Origin: a virus | IMG/VR virus record: IMGVR_UViG_3300048834_000180 | Span: 1-39,891 of that record | Direction: 5' to 3' (one strand) | Length of the DNA stretch: 39,891 nucleotides | In this document: piece by piece, positions 1-7,626 of the stretch | How positions within the stretch are numbered: the first letter of the stretch is position 1 | How the letters are laid out: the number at the start of each line of letters is the position of its first letter | Made by a program: the position numbers and the translations under genes | Notes under the pieces: model-generated | What the model was told of the DNA's origin: nothing | The model's database searches: none | What the model saw: only the letters and a program-made list of their open reading frames with translations

Positions 1-127
1 GGGGCCGTTTGCTTTCAACTCGAATCTTTAGCAGACCGTCAGTTCGCCAAACTTCTCGGTCTGGTGGCCCATCTTGATCTTAGTCTCAAGCACCTTGACC
101 TCGACAGCCATGCTCTGAGAAATTTGA
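1..127. repeat. Terminal direct repeat, left copy (assembly overlap)
   Basis: The first 127 bases are identical to the last 127 (39765-39891). An overlap of exactly 127 bases is what a k=127 de Bruijn assembler leaves on a circular contig, so I read this as a closed genome rather than biological terminal repeats. It contains the 3' part of the minus gene ending at 28 and the right half of the terminator hairpin. Confidence 0.95.
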
Positions 128-234
128 TTCGCCAAACCGATGATGTTTTTGCCGTCTGCGGCGGAAAGCTCCCCGCGGTTTGCGCGGTCAAGGGCATCAA
201 TCAGGGTCTTGCGGATGGTGTTGGTGGTGTTCAT
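28..234 (-). CDS. Small conserved phage protein of unknown function (68 aa)
   Basis: A 68-residue predicted helical protein; the central stretch SAADGKNIIGLANQISQSM resembles a widespread family of small phage proteins that have no assigned function. AAGGAG lies about 8 bases before the ATG at 234. The start lies inside the 3' end of the minus gene 197-859 (38-bp overlap), so the two are probably translated together. It ends just before the two-way terminator at 39751-39774. Base composition is AT-richer than the structural genes on either side. No catalytic motif is visible. Confidence 0.7.
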   Translation of the reverse strand: MNTTNTIRKTLIDALDRANRGELSAADGKNIIGLANQISQSMAVEVKVLETKIKMGHQTEKFGELTVC

Positions 235-859
235 TTTTCATCTTCTCCTTGAGGTTCTTGGTTAGCTTGGCAATCTCTTTTGCATCGTCGCGCTTTTTTT
301 CAAGTGCGCGGAACTTGTTATTGCAACCCAAGCACACCGGCCTGAATTGGTCGCCCCCGAAAATCCTAGTGAACTGATGCTCTTTTAGTGGCTTAGGAAG
401 CTTGCCGCACGCCCCGCATTGGTGTCGTCTTTTGTGATTAGACCAATCCCGTTGGCCTGACAGACTTTCCGCCCTTTGGAGAACGGCAAGGTAGTCAAAT
501 CGAGATGAAGCGCAAATAGTCCCCAATTTGTCCGTCTTGACAATGAACTTGTAGCTTTCTTTAGCGCGGCTGGCGGTGCAGTTTCGCGGCCTTTCAAACT
601 CTTTGGCCATAAATGTCCTTGCTGGGTTTCCACTTACCCTTTCGCAAGCGGCCAGCGCCAATTTGCGAAAATCTCCCCACCTGTCAATCTTGTGCAACCT
701 GCAATAGCGGCAGGCTAGTTCGTATGCCGCAAGTGATGGATGCGGGGTTTGCCACCTAAACATTAGCGGGTAAACTCCAAACTTGATCCAGTCGCCAATG
801 AAGGGGCGGCGGTGGGTCTGCCTGTAGCACCTGATTACTGCCCAGAGGGGTGTGTTCAT
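197..859 (-). CDS. Zinc-ribbon protein in an inserted minus-strand cassette
   Basis: A 220-residue protein not recognised by name. Near residues 148-179 it has two CxxC pairs (CGAC and CLGC) about 25 residues apart, the spacing of a zinc ribbon or degenerate HNH finger, followed by a Lys/Glu-rich probable coiled coil and a His-rich tail. An in-frame ATG at 886 would lie upstream of the -10 box of the promoter at 866-893, so the ATG at 859 is preferred. That ATG falls about where transcription should begin and has no Shine-Dalgarno, so translation may be leaderless. The gene is AT-richer than its neighbours and opposes the late operon, as a moron or homing-type insertion would. Function unknown. 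Confidence 0.6.
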   Translation of the reverse strand: MNTPLWAVIRCYRQTHRRPFIGDWIKFGVYPLMFRWQTPHPSLAAYELACRYCRLHKIDRWGDFRKLALAACERVSGNPARTFMAKEFERPRNCTASRAKESYKFIVKTDKLGTICASSRFDYLAVLQRAESLSGQRDWSNHKRRHQCGACGKLPKPLKEHQFTRIFGGDQFRPVCLGCNNKFRALEKKRDDAKEIAKLTKNLKEKMKNEHHQHHPQDPD

Positions 860-865
860 GGCGCT

Positions 866-907
866 ATTGTCCACTACCAGCGGCATCCGTCAACTACCGT
901 TCGTCGG
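866..907 (-). promoter_or_regulatory. Promoter with shared 13-bp upstream element, copy 1 (minus)
   Basis: Read on the minus strand: CCGACGAACGGTA (907-895), one extra base, TTGACG (-35, 893-888), a 16-base spacer, then GACAAT (-10, 871-866). The element and spacing match the promoters at 15915, 19303 and 22780. Expected transcription start is about 859, at the A of the downstream ATG. The element also lies beside the plus-strand -10 at 911, so one factor could affect both directions. Confidence 0.65.
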
Positions 908-910
908 CCA

Positions 911-919
911 TGATACAAT
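911..919 (+). promoter_or_regulatory. Extended -10 promoter for the connector/tail operon
   Basis: TGATACAAT is an extended -10 (TG-n-TACAAT) with no clear -35 box. It lies back to back with the minus promoter at 866-907, and its -35 region would overlap the shared 13-bp element. Expected start is about 926. A tiny reading frame (ATG 931 to TAG 966, 11 codons with two Trp) follows and its stop overlaps the methyltransferase start at 959. Confidence 0.45.
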
Positions 920-958
920 AGACAAGCGGCATGATTTCTGACGAATGGACTTGGACGA

Positions 959-1525
959 ATGCCTAGCAAAATGCCCCTAACATCTGTGCGCGGCCGCATC
1001 CGCGACTACATCGAGCGCCACGCCGACAAGCTGGGCGACGATGTGCTAGAGGTTGGCTCGCGCATGACCAACGACAAGGCGTGGTGGATCGTCAATCGCG
1101 ATCTAGCGCGCGGCAAGTGGCTTGGGATGGATATGCAGCCCGGCCACGGCGTCGATGTTGTAGGCGACCTCCACGCGCTTCCTAGCGAGTGGCGCGGCCG
1201 CTTCTCCGGCGTGCTGTGTAGCGAGGTGCTGGAGCATGTGGCGCGGCCGTGGCTGGCGCTGCCTGAGCTTCGCAAGGTCATTGCGCCTGGTGGCTGGGCG
1301 ATCTTCACCACGCTCTTTGCATTCCCCGAGCATGGCTTTCCTGATGACTTCTACCGATACTCTCGCAGCGGCCTCAAGCTGCTGCTAGAGGACGCGGGCT
1401 TTGTCGATGTGCAGACCGAGTGCGCTGGCAAGGTCGAGCTAAAGCTAAACGATCACGGCGAGCTAGGCTATTGCACGCGAGAGCTTCCGATGCACATTTT
1501 CGCCGTGGCGCGCAACCCATGCTGA
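959..1525 (+). CDS. Class I SAM-dependent methyltransferase
   Basis: A 188-residue Methyltransf_11-type protein. Motif I is DVLEVGSR near residues 28-35, an acidic post-I region (GMDMQPG) follows, then DLHALP and the motif IV/post-IV run SEVLEHV with RKVIAPGG, all typical of Rossmann S-adenosylmethionine-dependent methyltransferases. The substrate cannot be read. It overlaps the following glycosyltransferase by ATGCTGA, and both sit between capsid and connector genes, so they probably modify a sugar, nucleotide or virion component. There is no strong ribosome site; translation may be coupled to the 11-codon frame starting at 931. Confidence 0.8.
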   Translation: MPSKMPLTSVRGRIRDYIERHADKLGDDVLEVGSRMTNDKAWWIVNRDLARGKWLGMDMQPGHGVDVVGDLHALPSEWRGRFSGVLCSEVLEHVARPWLALPELRKVIAPGGWAIFTTLFAFPEHGFPDDFYRYSRSGLKLLLEDAGFVDVQTECAGKVELKLNDHGELGYCTRELPMHIFAVARNPC

Positions 1526-2199
1526 CGCTGCTAACCGCCACCGGCTGCCGACCGTTCGCTTGGTCGCTATGCCAGCGGTGGATGCTAGCGCAGGACTACA
1601 CCGGCCCCGTGCATTGGGTAATTGTCGATGACGGCGCGATGCCTCAGGACACTGACTTTAAGCGCGACGGCTGGATGCTTGAGATTGTCCGCCCGACGCC
1701 GCATTGGGTCGAGGGCATGAACACGCAGGCGCGCAACCTTCTAGCGGGCCTTGATTGCGTCGCGCCGGATTCCAGGCTGGTCATCATCGAGGATGACGAC
1801 CATTACAAGCCAGACTGGCTCTCCAAGTGCGCTGGCTATCTTGAGAAGGCCGAGCTAGTTGGCGAGCATCAGGCGCGCTATTACAACCTAGCGACGCGAA
1901 CGGGCCGCCAGCTAACGAACACGCAGCACGCCAGCCTTTGCTCCACCGCGATGCGCGGCGAGGCTCTGGCGAGCTTCCGGGCCGCTTGCGAGCGATCACC
2001 TAAGTTCATCGACCTTGATCTGTGGAAGTCGCACCCAAACCGCGCCCTTTTCACGGGCCAGTCGGTGACGGGAATAAAGGGGCTCCCTGGCCGTGGCGGT
2101 ATCGGCATGGGCCACGCTAATACTTTCCGAGGCCAGAGTGACGCATCTGGCGACCTTCTCCGCAAGTGGATTGGCGACGACGCGAGGCATTATCTGTGA
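1519..2199 (+). CDS. Glycosyltransferase-like protein (GT-A type fold)
   Basis: A 226-residue protein. The start at 1519 overlaps the methyltransferase stop (ATGCTGA); a longer open frame from 1420 would lie within that gene. N-terminal LTATGCRPFAW and VIVDDGA, then VIIEDDDHYKPDWL with a DxD-like acidic metal/nucleotide-sugar site, fit family 2-like transferases, although the protein is short. C-terminal GLPGRGGIGMGH may be part of the acceptor side. It overlaps the next gene by GTGA. Acceptor unknown; capsid or DNA decoration is an inference from position. Confidence 0.65.
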   Translation: MLTLLTATGCRPFAWSLCQRWMLAQDYTGPVHWVIVDDGAMPQDTDFKRDGWMLEIVRPTPHWVEGMNTQARNLLAGLDCVAPDSRLVIIEDDDHYKPDWLSKCAGYLEKAELVGEHQARYYNLATRTGRQLTNTQHASLCSTAMRGEALASFRAACERSPKFIDLDLWKSHPNRALFTGQSVTGIKGLPGRGGIGMGHANTFRGQSDASGDLLRKWIGDDARHYL

Positions 2200-2531
2200 G
2201 TGAAGTATCCGTTGCCGAGTTCAAGTCTTTTGCGCGAATCATCCATAGCGATGATGACGCGCTGATTGCCATTCTCCTAGAGACGGCGGAGGACGAGTGC
2301 GCTCGGTTCCTGAACCGCTCGCAGCTTGCGACCCTGCCGCTTGAGTACCCCAGCGAATCGGAGACGGAGGAGGTTCCGTCTAGCTCCGACCCAATCGCGC
2401 CGTCCGTCCGCATGGCCGTCTATTGGCTGACGCTGGCTCGCTATGAGGGCAAGGACGCGGACGAGGTGATGAAGGTTCGTCAGGCCGTCGAGACGATCCT
2501 CTATCCGTATCGCACGGAGCTTGGCGTCTGA
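2196..2531 (+). CDS. Head-tail connector (HK97 gp6-like)
   Basis: A 111-residue acidic helical protein that starts with short helices (VAEFKSFARI, DDALIAILLETAEDEC), includes PPSVR-like IAPSVRMAVYWLTLARYEG and ends in LYPYRTELGV, the pattern of the phage gp6-like connector family. The GTG at 2196 overlaps the previous stop (GTGA); the upstream ATG at 2166 would overlap by 34 bases. It is expected to form the ring below the portal. The order connector, adaptor, gp10-like, DUF3168, tail tube is the standard one for this virion type. Confidence 0.75.
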   Translation: MSEVSVAEFKSFARIIHSDDDALIAILLETAEDECARFLNRSQLATLPLEYPSESETEEVPSSSDPIAPSVRMAVYWLTLARYEGKDADEVMKVRQAVETILYPYRTELGV

Positions 2532-2887
2532 TGCTAGCCCAGCGCCTCCGCCACCGCGTAGAGATTCAGGAGAAGGTCGAGGGGCAGGACTCCGAAACCG
2601 GCGACCTGTCACATTCGTGGGCGACCGTTTATCTCGACCCCAATACTCCGCTTGATGCCGTCCCTGCCGAGGTGCTGACCGGCCCCGGCCGCGAGTTCAA
2701 CGCCGCCAACGCGAAGCAAGCGGAGGCCGACGCGCGGATCACGCTGCGCTGGTTCCCTGGCCTCCTTCCCACCATGCGTGTCGTCTGGCAGTCGCTGCCC
2801 TATGATATAATCTCTATTGAGACTGACGCCACGGGGCGGCGTGAATATCGCCTGCGCTGCAAGGAAGGCGTTAACGATGGCGCGTGA
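2531..2887 (+). CDS. Head-tail adaptor (Phage_H_T_join family)
   Basis: A 118-residue protein beginning MLAQRLRHRVEIQEK, with Glu/Asp-rich strand-turn segments and a C-terminal YDIISIETDATGRREYRLRC, the hallmark of the SPP1 gp16/HK97 gp7-like adaptor family. It joins the previous gene at TGATG. Its role is in the neck, sealing the connector and receiving the tail. Confidence 0.8.
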   Translation: MLAQRLRHRVEIQEKVEGQDSETGDLSHSWATVYLDPNTPLDAVPAEVLTGPGREFNAANAKQAEADARITLRWFPGLLPTMRVVWQSLPYDIISIETDATGRREYRLRCKEGVNDGA

Positions 2888-3401
2888 GACTGTCGAGCTA
2901 TTGGGCCTTACGGGCGTGCTAGAGGCGCTAGAGGCGCTTCCGCCCGAGGTGGTTAGCAAGGCCGGCGGCCCCGTGAAGCTGGCGCTCAAGCGCGCTGCGG
3001 AAGTCCTGCGCGCCGAGGCAATCGCAAATGTAAACCGCATTGTGCAAGAGCCTAATAAGGACGGCTTGCCTAGCGAATCGACCGGCCTTCTCGCGGCTAA
3101 CATTGTGGCAACGCGAGGCAAGGCGCTTCGCGGCCCCGAGAAGGGCGAGCAATACCGCGTCCGCATCCGGCGCAAACAGTATCCGGTCGAGGGTGACGCA
3201 AAGAAGGTCAATACGATTCAGGTTGGCCGATTGCTTGAGTACGGCACCGAAAAGCGCCAGCCCATGCCGTGGCTACGCCCAGCCTTCGACGCCAAGAAAA
3301 ACGAAGCGACGCAAGTCTTTGTGCAGGAAATGAACAAGCGCGTTGAGGCGGTCATCAAGCGACTAGAGCGAGAGCAGAGGCGGAAACAGAATGTTCCCTA
3401 A
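2877..3401 (+). CDS. HK97 gp10-like neck/tail component
   Basis: A 174-residue protein. GLTGVLEALEALPPEVV followed by an Ala/Lys-rich helix and RVRIRRKQYP, YLEYGTEKRQPMPWLRPAF (here RLLEYGTEKRQPMPW) match the HK97-gp10 family, which contributes to tail completion. The ATG at 2877 overlaps the adaptor gene by 11 bases. The C-terminus is a Lys/Arg/Glu helix. Confidence 0.8.
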   Translation: MARETVELLGLTGVLEALEALPPEVVSKAGGPVKLALKRAAEVLRAEAIANVNRIVQEPNKDGLPSESTGLLAANIVATRGKALRGPEKGEQYRVRIRRKQYPVEGDAKKVNTIQVGRLLEYGTEKRQPMPWLRPAFDAKKNEATQVFVQEMNKRVEAVIKRLEREQRRKQNVP

Positions 3402-3783
3402 CCTTTTCCCGCTATTCAAGGCCAGTGCAGAAGTCAAGGCCATTATCGGCTCAAGCCCCGTCCGCGCGTACAAGCACGGCGAGGCTCCGCAGAATGTCGC
3501 CGCGCCCTATGTGACTTGGTTTGTTGTCAGTGGCACGCCGGAAAACCAACTGAGCGGCCTTCCTCCGGTGGACGCCTACCAAGTTCAGGTTGACTGTTGG
3601 TCGGACAACACCGGAACCGGCGTAGCTGGAATTGAATCACTGGCGGCGGCTGTGCGCGATGCAGTCGAAGCCCGATGGCACATGGTGTCCTCGCCTTCAT
3701 TCTCGCGCGACCCATCTACCATGCGTTATCGCGCAAGCATGACATTTGCCGTTTGGCAATCCCGCGAACCCCTTTCATCGTAA
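3391..3783 (+). CDS. Tail terminator/completion protein (DUF3168)
   Basis: A 130-residue protein of the DUF3168 family: N-terminal LFPLFKASAEVKAIIG, the run YKHGEAPQNVAAPYVTWF, then the core strand YQVQVDCWSDNTGTG and a C-terminal TFAVWQSREP. The family caps the tail tube next to the neck (lambda gpU-like role). The start overlaps the gp10-like gene by 11 bases. Confidence 0.8.
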   Translation: MFPNLFPLFKASAEVKAIIGSSPVRAYKHGEAPQNVAAPYVTWFVVSGTPENQLSGLPPVDAYQVQVDCWSDNTGTGVAGIESLAAAVRDAVEARWHMVSSPSFSRDPSTMRYRASMTFAVWQSREPLSS

Positions 3784-3792
3784 GGACAGACA

Positions 3793-4275
3793 ATGACCAC
3801 CGGCACCATTGAAACTAAGGGCACCCGCCTTTTCTTCGCAGTTGACGCCACCACCATCGAGCGCGTTGCTTGCCCGACCGGCATCACCGGCCTCGGCGGC
3901 GCGGCCGATCAGATCGAGACCACTTGCCTTGATTCCGTCGAGCGCGAGTATAAGCAGGGCTTCCGCAACCCCGGCCCGGTGACTGTGCCGATCAACTTCA
4001 TTCCGCAGTCCGCGAGCCACCAGGCGCTGCTGACGCTGGCCGAGTCCGGCGACACGATTAGCTGGATGATCGTCCTGTCGGATCAGGCTGGCTCGCCCAC
4101 CGCCACCGACTCCAATGGCCGCCTTGTCTCGCCGGGCGCGACTACCATCGAGTTCCTCGGCTATGTCGCGGACTTCAACATTGACGTCTCGACCAATGAG
4201 ATTGTCCGCGCCACGCTTACCATCCAGCGTTCCGGCGCTGCGGCTTACGACCTGCCGACCGCTATCTACGACTAA
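3793..4275 (+). CDS. Major tail tube protein
   Basis: A 160-residue protein placed directly before the tail chaperone. AAGGA precedes the ATG, which is one of the best ribosome sites in the operon, fitting a highly made protein. GTRLFFAVDATTIERVACPTGITGLGG, then LDSVEREYKQGFRNPGPVTVPI and an Ile/Thr-rich beta C-terminus are typical of lambda gpV/tail-tube-like folds. It would polymerise around the tape measure. Confidence 0.8.
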   Translation: MTTGTIETKGTRLFFAVDATTIERVACPTGITGLGGAADQIETTCLDSVEREYKQGFRNPGPVTVPINFIPQSASHQALLTLAESGDTISWMIVLSDQAGSPTATDSNGRLVSPGATTIEFLGYVADFNIDVSTNEIVRATLTIQRSGAAAYDLPTAIYD

Positions 4276-4290
4276 CGGAGCCTTACACCA

Positions 4291-4644
4291 ATGAATGGAT
4301 ATCTGGACAGCTTCCTTGCCGCCAAGCCCGTTGAGGCCCGCGAGGTCAAGCTGAGTGGCGGGACTGCCACGGTGTATTTCCGCCACCTGACCGCAGGCGA
4401 CAAGGTCGAGCTTCTCAAGGGCAAGAAGTACAAGGTGGGCCAAACTGCCGAGGCGGTCGAAGTTGATCTTGGCGAGTTCGTGGAGGATCGTATGCGCTTC
4501 GTGGCGTATGCGGTCGCTAACGCTGACGGCTCGCGCGTGTTCAAGGCGGTGTCCGATGTGGCCCGCCTGGCGGAAGCTGACGTGGGCGCGCTCTACGATG
4601 CCGCCAAGTCCGTGAATGAGGGCGTGGAGCCGGGGGAAGGCTAA
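4291..4644 (+). CDS. Tail assembly chaperone, short form (gpG-like)
   Basis: A 117-residue acidic protein between tail tube and tape measure, the fixed position of gpG-like chaperones. It contains VKLSGGTATVYFRHLTAGDKVEL and a helical C-terminus ending VEPGEG. Near its stop is the run G-GGG-GAA (4632-4638) and the -1 frame is open without a stop into the following T-like segment, so a minor extended form is expected. Confidence 0.8.
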   Translation: MNGYLDSFLAAKPVEAREVKLSGGTATVYFRHLTAGDKVELLKGKKYKVGQTAEAVEVDLGEFVEDRMRFVAYAVANADGSRVFKAVSDVARLAEADVGALYDAAKSVNEGVEPGEG

Positions 4645-4967
4645 GGGCGGAGCCTTTCCTCCGCTCCCTTGTGCGGCTGGCGGTGAGGTTCCGCCGCCCG
4701 CTGCACGAGGTGGCCGAGTGGCCCGCCGCCCATGTTGAGTTGATGCAAGAGTTCCTAGCGACCGAGCCCGCAGACGGCGACCGGATCGAGATTGCCATTG
4801 CGCGAGGAATCGCTATCTACATCAACGCCAACCGCGATCCTAAGACGCCCGCCGTCAATCCCGTTGACTTCCTGCCATACCTTGACCCGTGGAAGGCGGA
4901 GGAAAAGGCCGGCCGATACTCAGACGTAGACGCATCCGCTCTCCGCGCATTTGGGGTGACTAAGTGA
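4635..4967 (+). CDS. Tail assembly chaperone extension (gpT-like), made by -1 frameshift
   Basis: This -1 frame is open from the slip region at 4632-4638 through the stop at 4965-4967. The downstream part has EWPAAHVELMQEF and a C-terminal ANRDPKTPAVNPVDFLPY, matching the gpT/DUF4035-like ending (NxxRDPK...PADFLP). A GTG at 4671 could start a separate 98-residue protein, but it has no ribosome site, and a lambda-type G-GT fusion fits better. It ends overlapping the tape measure start (GTGA). Confidence 0.75.
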   Translation, partial: GRLRAEPFLRSLVRLAVRFRRPLHEVAEWPAAHVELMQEFLATEPADGDRIEIAIARGIAIYINANRDPKTPAVNPVDFLPYLDPWKAEEKAGRYSDVDASALRAFGVTK

Positions 4968-7033
4968 TTATCAGCATTGCCCTTCGTGCGCTTACCGGTT
5001 CGTTTGAGACTGACACTAAGCGAGCATCGCGCGAGGCGGACAAGGAATATAAGAAGATCGCCGAAAACGCCCGCAAAATGGGCGTTGCGGTTGGCGCTGC
5101 CTTTGCGGCTGCTGCCATTGCTGGCACTGCCGCGCTCACTTCGTGGACGCGCGAGCTTGTCCGAACGGCAGATGAGGTTCGGCGATTCTCCCGTCTGACC
5201 GGAGCTTCCGAGGTAGAGTTTCAGCGCCTTGCCGCTGGCGCTCGCCTTGTCGGAATCGAGCAGGAAAAGCTGGCCGACATTTACAAAGACACGCTGGATA
5301 AGGTCGGTGACTTCATCCAGAATGGCGGCGGCCCGCTCAAAGACTTTTTCGATAACATCGCGCCGCAGGTCGGCGTCACCGCCGCGGAGTTCCGTAACCT
5401 GTCAGGCCCGGAAGCCCTCGGCCTCTATGTCCGCTCGCTTGAGCAAGCGAACCTGTCGAACGCCGAAATGGTGTTCTACCTTGAGGCTATCGCGTCCGAC
5501 GCCTCGCTTCTTTTGCCGCTGCTCAAGGACAATTCGCGCGGCTTCCGCGAGGCTGGCGACGAGGCCGAGCGGCTTGGTGCCGTTCTTGATGAGGAAGCAC
5601 TCGCGGGCGCGCAGTCGCTCCGCGAGGAAATGGTGCGCCTTGATCTCGTGTTCCAGGGGATCAAGAACGAAGTTGCCGGCGACCTTGCCCCTGCGATTGC
5701 AGACCTCGCGCAAGAGATCAACTCACCTCAGTTCCGGGATGGATTCCTTGCCATTGCCGAGGGTGCCGCCAATGCGGCAAAGTTCGTCGCGGAGCTTGTT
5801 GGTGCTGTTGGCGTTCTTGTAAACAATGTGTCGGCCTCTGGCCGTGCTAATTCTGAACTCAACCGCGACCAACTTATTTCGCGTGAAGTCGGCATCAGCG
5901 ACGACATTAAGGCGCTTGAGCAGTCGATTGGCACGATTGGTTTTGGCTCGCGTGACCGGCTAGAGCGACTGCGCGGCGAGCTTGTCGAGGTGCGCCGCCA
6001 GATCGATCTACTCACTCTTGCAGACAACGAAGCCGCGCGAGCCGCAGAGGCGCGCAGGCGCGAGCAAGAAAACCGGCCCGTCTTTGACCCCACCGCAAAC
6101 ATCGTTGTCCGCCCAGGGCAGGCGACGATTGATGCTGCCGCGCGCGAGGAAGAGGCCGAGGCTAGGCGCGCAGCCGCAGCAGCAACACGAGAGCAGGCAG
6201 AGGCAGAGCGCGAGCTTCAAAGGCTCCGTGATCTTGGCGTGCGCGCATCTGAGAATATCCTTTCAGTCGAGCGCGAAATCGCCCGCGAGACTGGCGGCCC
6301 CGTCGTCAACGCCACGCTTGACTATATCGAGGCCGTAGAGCGCCTTGACGCTATCCGCGCCGATCTGCTAGAATCTGGTGAGGCAGAGATTGAGCAGCTT
6401 GCGCGCCTTGATGCTGCACAAGCCGCATACGCCGAGCGCGTCAATCAGGTTATCGCCGCACAAGAGCGCGAAAAGCAAGTCGGCCGCAAGAGCATTTCAA
6501 AGGCTGTCGAGGAAGATGTCGACGAGGCCACCGCCTACGCCGATGAGGCGGCGCGCAACATTCAGGGCATCATTTCCAACGGCCTGACGAATGGCTTTAA
6601 GGGCGGCTTCAAGGGCTTGCTTGACGAGTTCGGCCGCGTCATCACTCAGATTCTCGCGGAGATTGCAGCCGCGCGCATCGCTGAATCTCTGTTCGGCGGC
6701 GGAGCGAATGGCGGCAAGGGGTCGAAGGGTGGCGGCGGCTGGGGTGACATTTTCGGCAGCATCCTCGGCGCGTTTGCTGGCGGTCGCGCGAATGGCGGCA
6801 CCGTCCTTCCCGGGCGCTTCTATCAGGTCAATGAGCGCGGCCCCGAAATGTTCTCGGCTGGCGGCAAAGACTATCTGATGATGGGCAGCGGCGGAGGCAT
6901 GGTGCGCTCTAACCGTTCCAGCACTGTCAATCAGACCATCAATGTATCCGGCCGCGTTGATCGCCGCACCGCTTCGCAGCTTGCCAGCGAATCGGCCCGT
7001 CGCCAGCGCGTGTCCACTTCTAGGTTTGGCTAA
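4964..7033 (+). CDS. Tape measure protein
   Basis: A 689-residue protein, the longest in the genome, consistent with a tail of roughly 100 nm by the usual ratio for this class. An N-terminal helical region, an Ala-rich hydrophobic segment near residues 40-62 (VGAAFAAAAIAGTAAL), a long Ala/Glu/Arg coiled coil near 330-500, and a Gly/Ser-rich C-terminus (GGGANGGKGSKGGGG) with the terminal VNERGPEMF motif common in lambda-like tape measures. GTG start overlaps the T-like stop. Confidence 0.9.
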   Translation: MIISIALRALTGSFETDTKRASREADKEYKKIAENARKMGVAVGAAFAAAAIAGTAALTSWTRELVRTADEVRRFSRLTGASEVEFQRLAAGARLVGIEQEKLADIYKDTLDKVGDFIQNGGGPLKDFFDNIAPQVGVTAAEFRNLSGPEALGLYVRSLEQANLSNAEMVFYLEAIASDASLLLPLLKDNSRGFREAGDEAERLGAVLDEEALAGAQSLREEMVRLDLVFQGIKNEVAGDLAPAIADLAQEINSPQFRDGFLAIAEGAANAAKFVAELVGAVGVLVNNVSASGRANSELNRDQLISREVGISDDIKALEQSIGTIGFGSRDRLERLRGELVEVRRQIDLLTLADNEAARAAEARRREQENRPVFDPTANIVVRPGQATIDAAAREEEAEARRAAAAATREQAEAERELQRLRDLGVRASENILSVEREIARETGGPVVNATLDYIEAVERLDAIRADLLESGEAEIEQLARLDAAQAAYAERVNQVIAAQEREKQVGRKSISKAVEEDVDEATAYADEAARNIQGIISNGLTNGFKGGFKGLLDEFGRVITQILAEIAAARIAESLFGGGANGGKGSKGGGGWGDIFGSILGAFAGGRANGGTVLPGRFYQVNERGPEMFSAGGKDYLMMGSGGGMVRSNRSSTVNQTINVSGRVDRRTASQLASESARRQRVSTSRFG

Positions 7034-7626
7034 TGTCCTTCATTGAAGCCCGCTTGCTCGATTGTCTGGCGATTGGCTCTAGCGGCGGCCCCACTTGGTC
7101 TACGCGCGAGGTGGCGCTGACTTCCGGCATCATTCGCCGGAACGCCACGCGCTCGCGCCCGCTGAACCGCTACCTGATTCTCTATCAGGAGCTTGGCCCT
7201 GGTGACTGGCGTCAAGTCGTGGACGCCTTCAACGCCGCGCGAGGCGCGTCATACGGCTTCCGACTGCGCGACCCTTCGCTTTACTCCGTGACCGATGAGC
7301 CGCTGACTACTGGCACCGGATCGGCTCAGTCCGTGCAGCTAAAGATCACTTCGACGTTTGGCTCTGAATCCGTGGAGCGCCCCATCCGCAAGCCGAATGC
7401 GGATATTGTCATCAAGTCGAGCGGCACGCCTATCTCGGCTACGGTTGACACCACGACCGGCATTGCCACGTTCACAGCTACCAATGGCCAGTCCGTCACT
7501 TGGTCGGGCACCTTCGATGTTCCGGTGCGCTTTGAGTCTGACGAGTTGCCGTGGGAGTGGAACCGTGCCCGCAATGAGTTGTCGCTGTCCACTGACGTTG
7601 CGCTGGTTGAGGTCTTGGACGCATGA
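7033..7626 (+). CDS. Distal tail protein, DUF2460 (GTA gp12-like)
   Basis: A 197-residue protein. TSGIIRRNATRSRPLNRYLILYQ and VDAFNAARGASYGFRLRDP are the signature of the DUF2460/TIGR02217 family, which includes the gene transfer agent ORFg12 distal tail protein. It starts at the tape measure stop (TAATG) and is followed by the g13-, g14- and tip-like genes in the GTA order. Confidence 0.85.
   Translation: MSFIEARLLDCLAIGSSGGPTWSTREVALTSGIIRRNATRSRPLNRYLILYQELGPGDWRQVVDAFNAARGASYGFRLRDPSLYSVTDEPLTTGTGSAQSVQLKITSTFGSESVERPIRKPNADIVIKSSGTPISATVDTTTGIATFTATNGQSVTWSGTFDVPVRFESDELPWEWNRARNELSLSTDVALVEVLDA

Noticed and set aside
1006-1333. Minus open frames within the methyltransferase and many similar shadow frames in GC-rich genes
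   Set aside because: They are complementary to clear coding regions and have unnatural Arg/Ser/Pro-rich composition.
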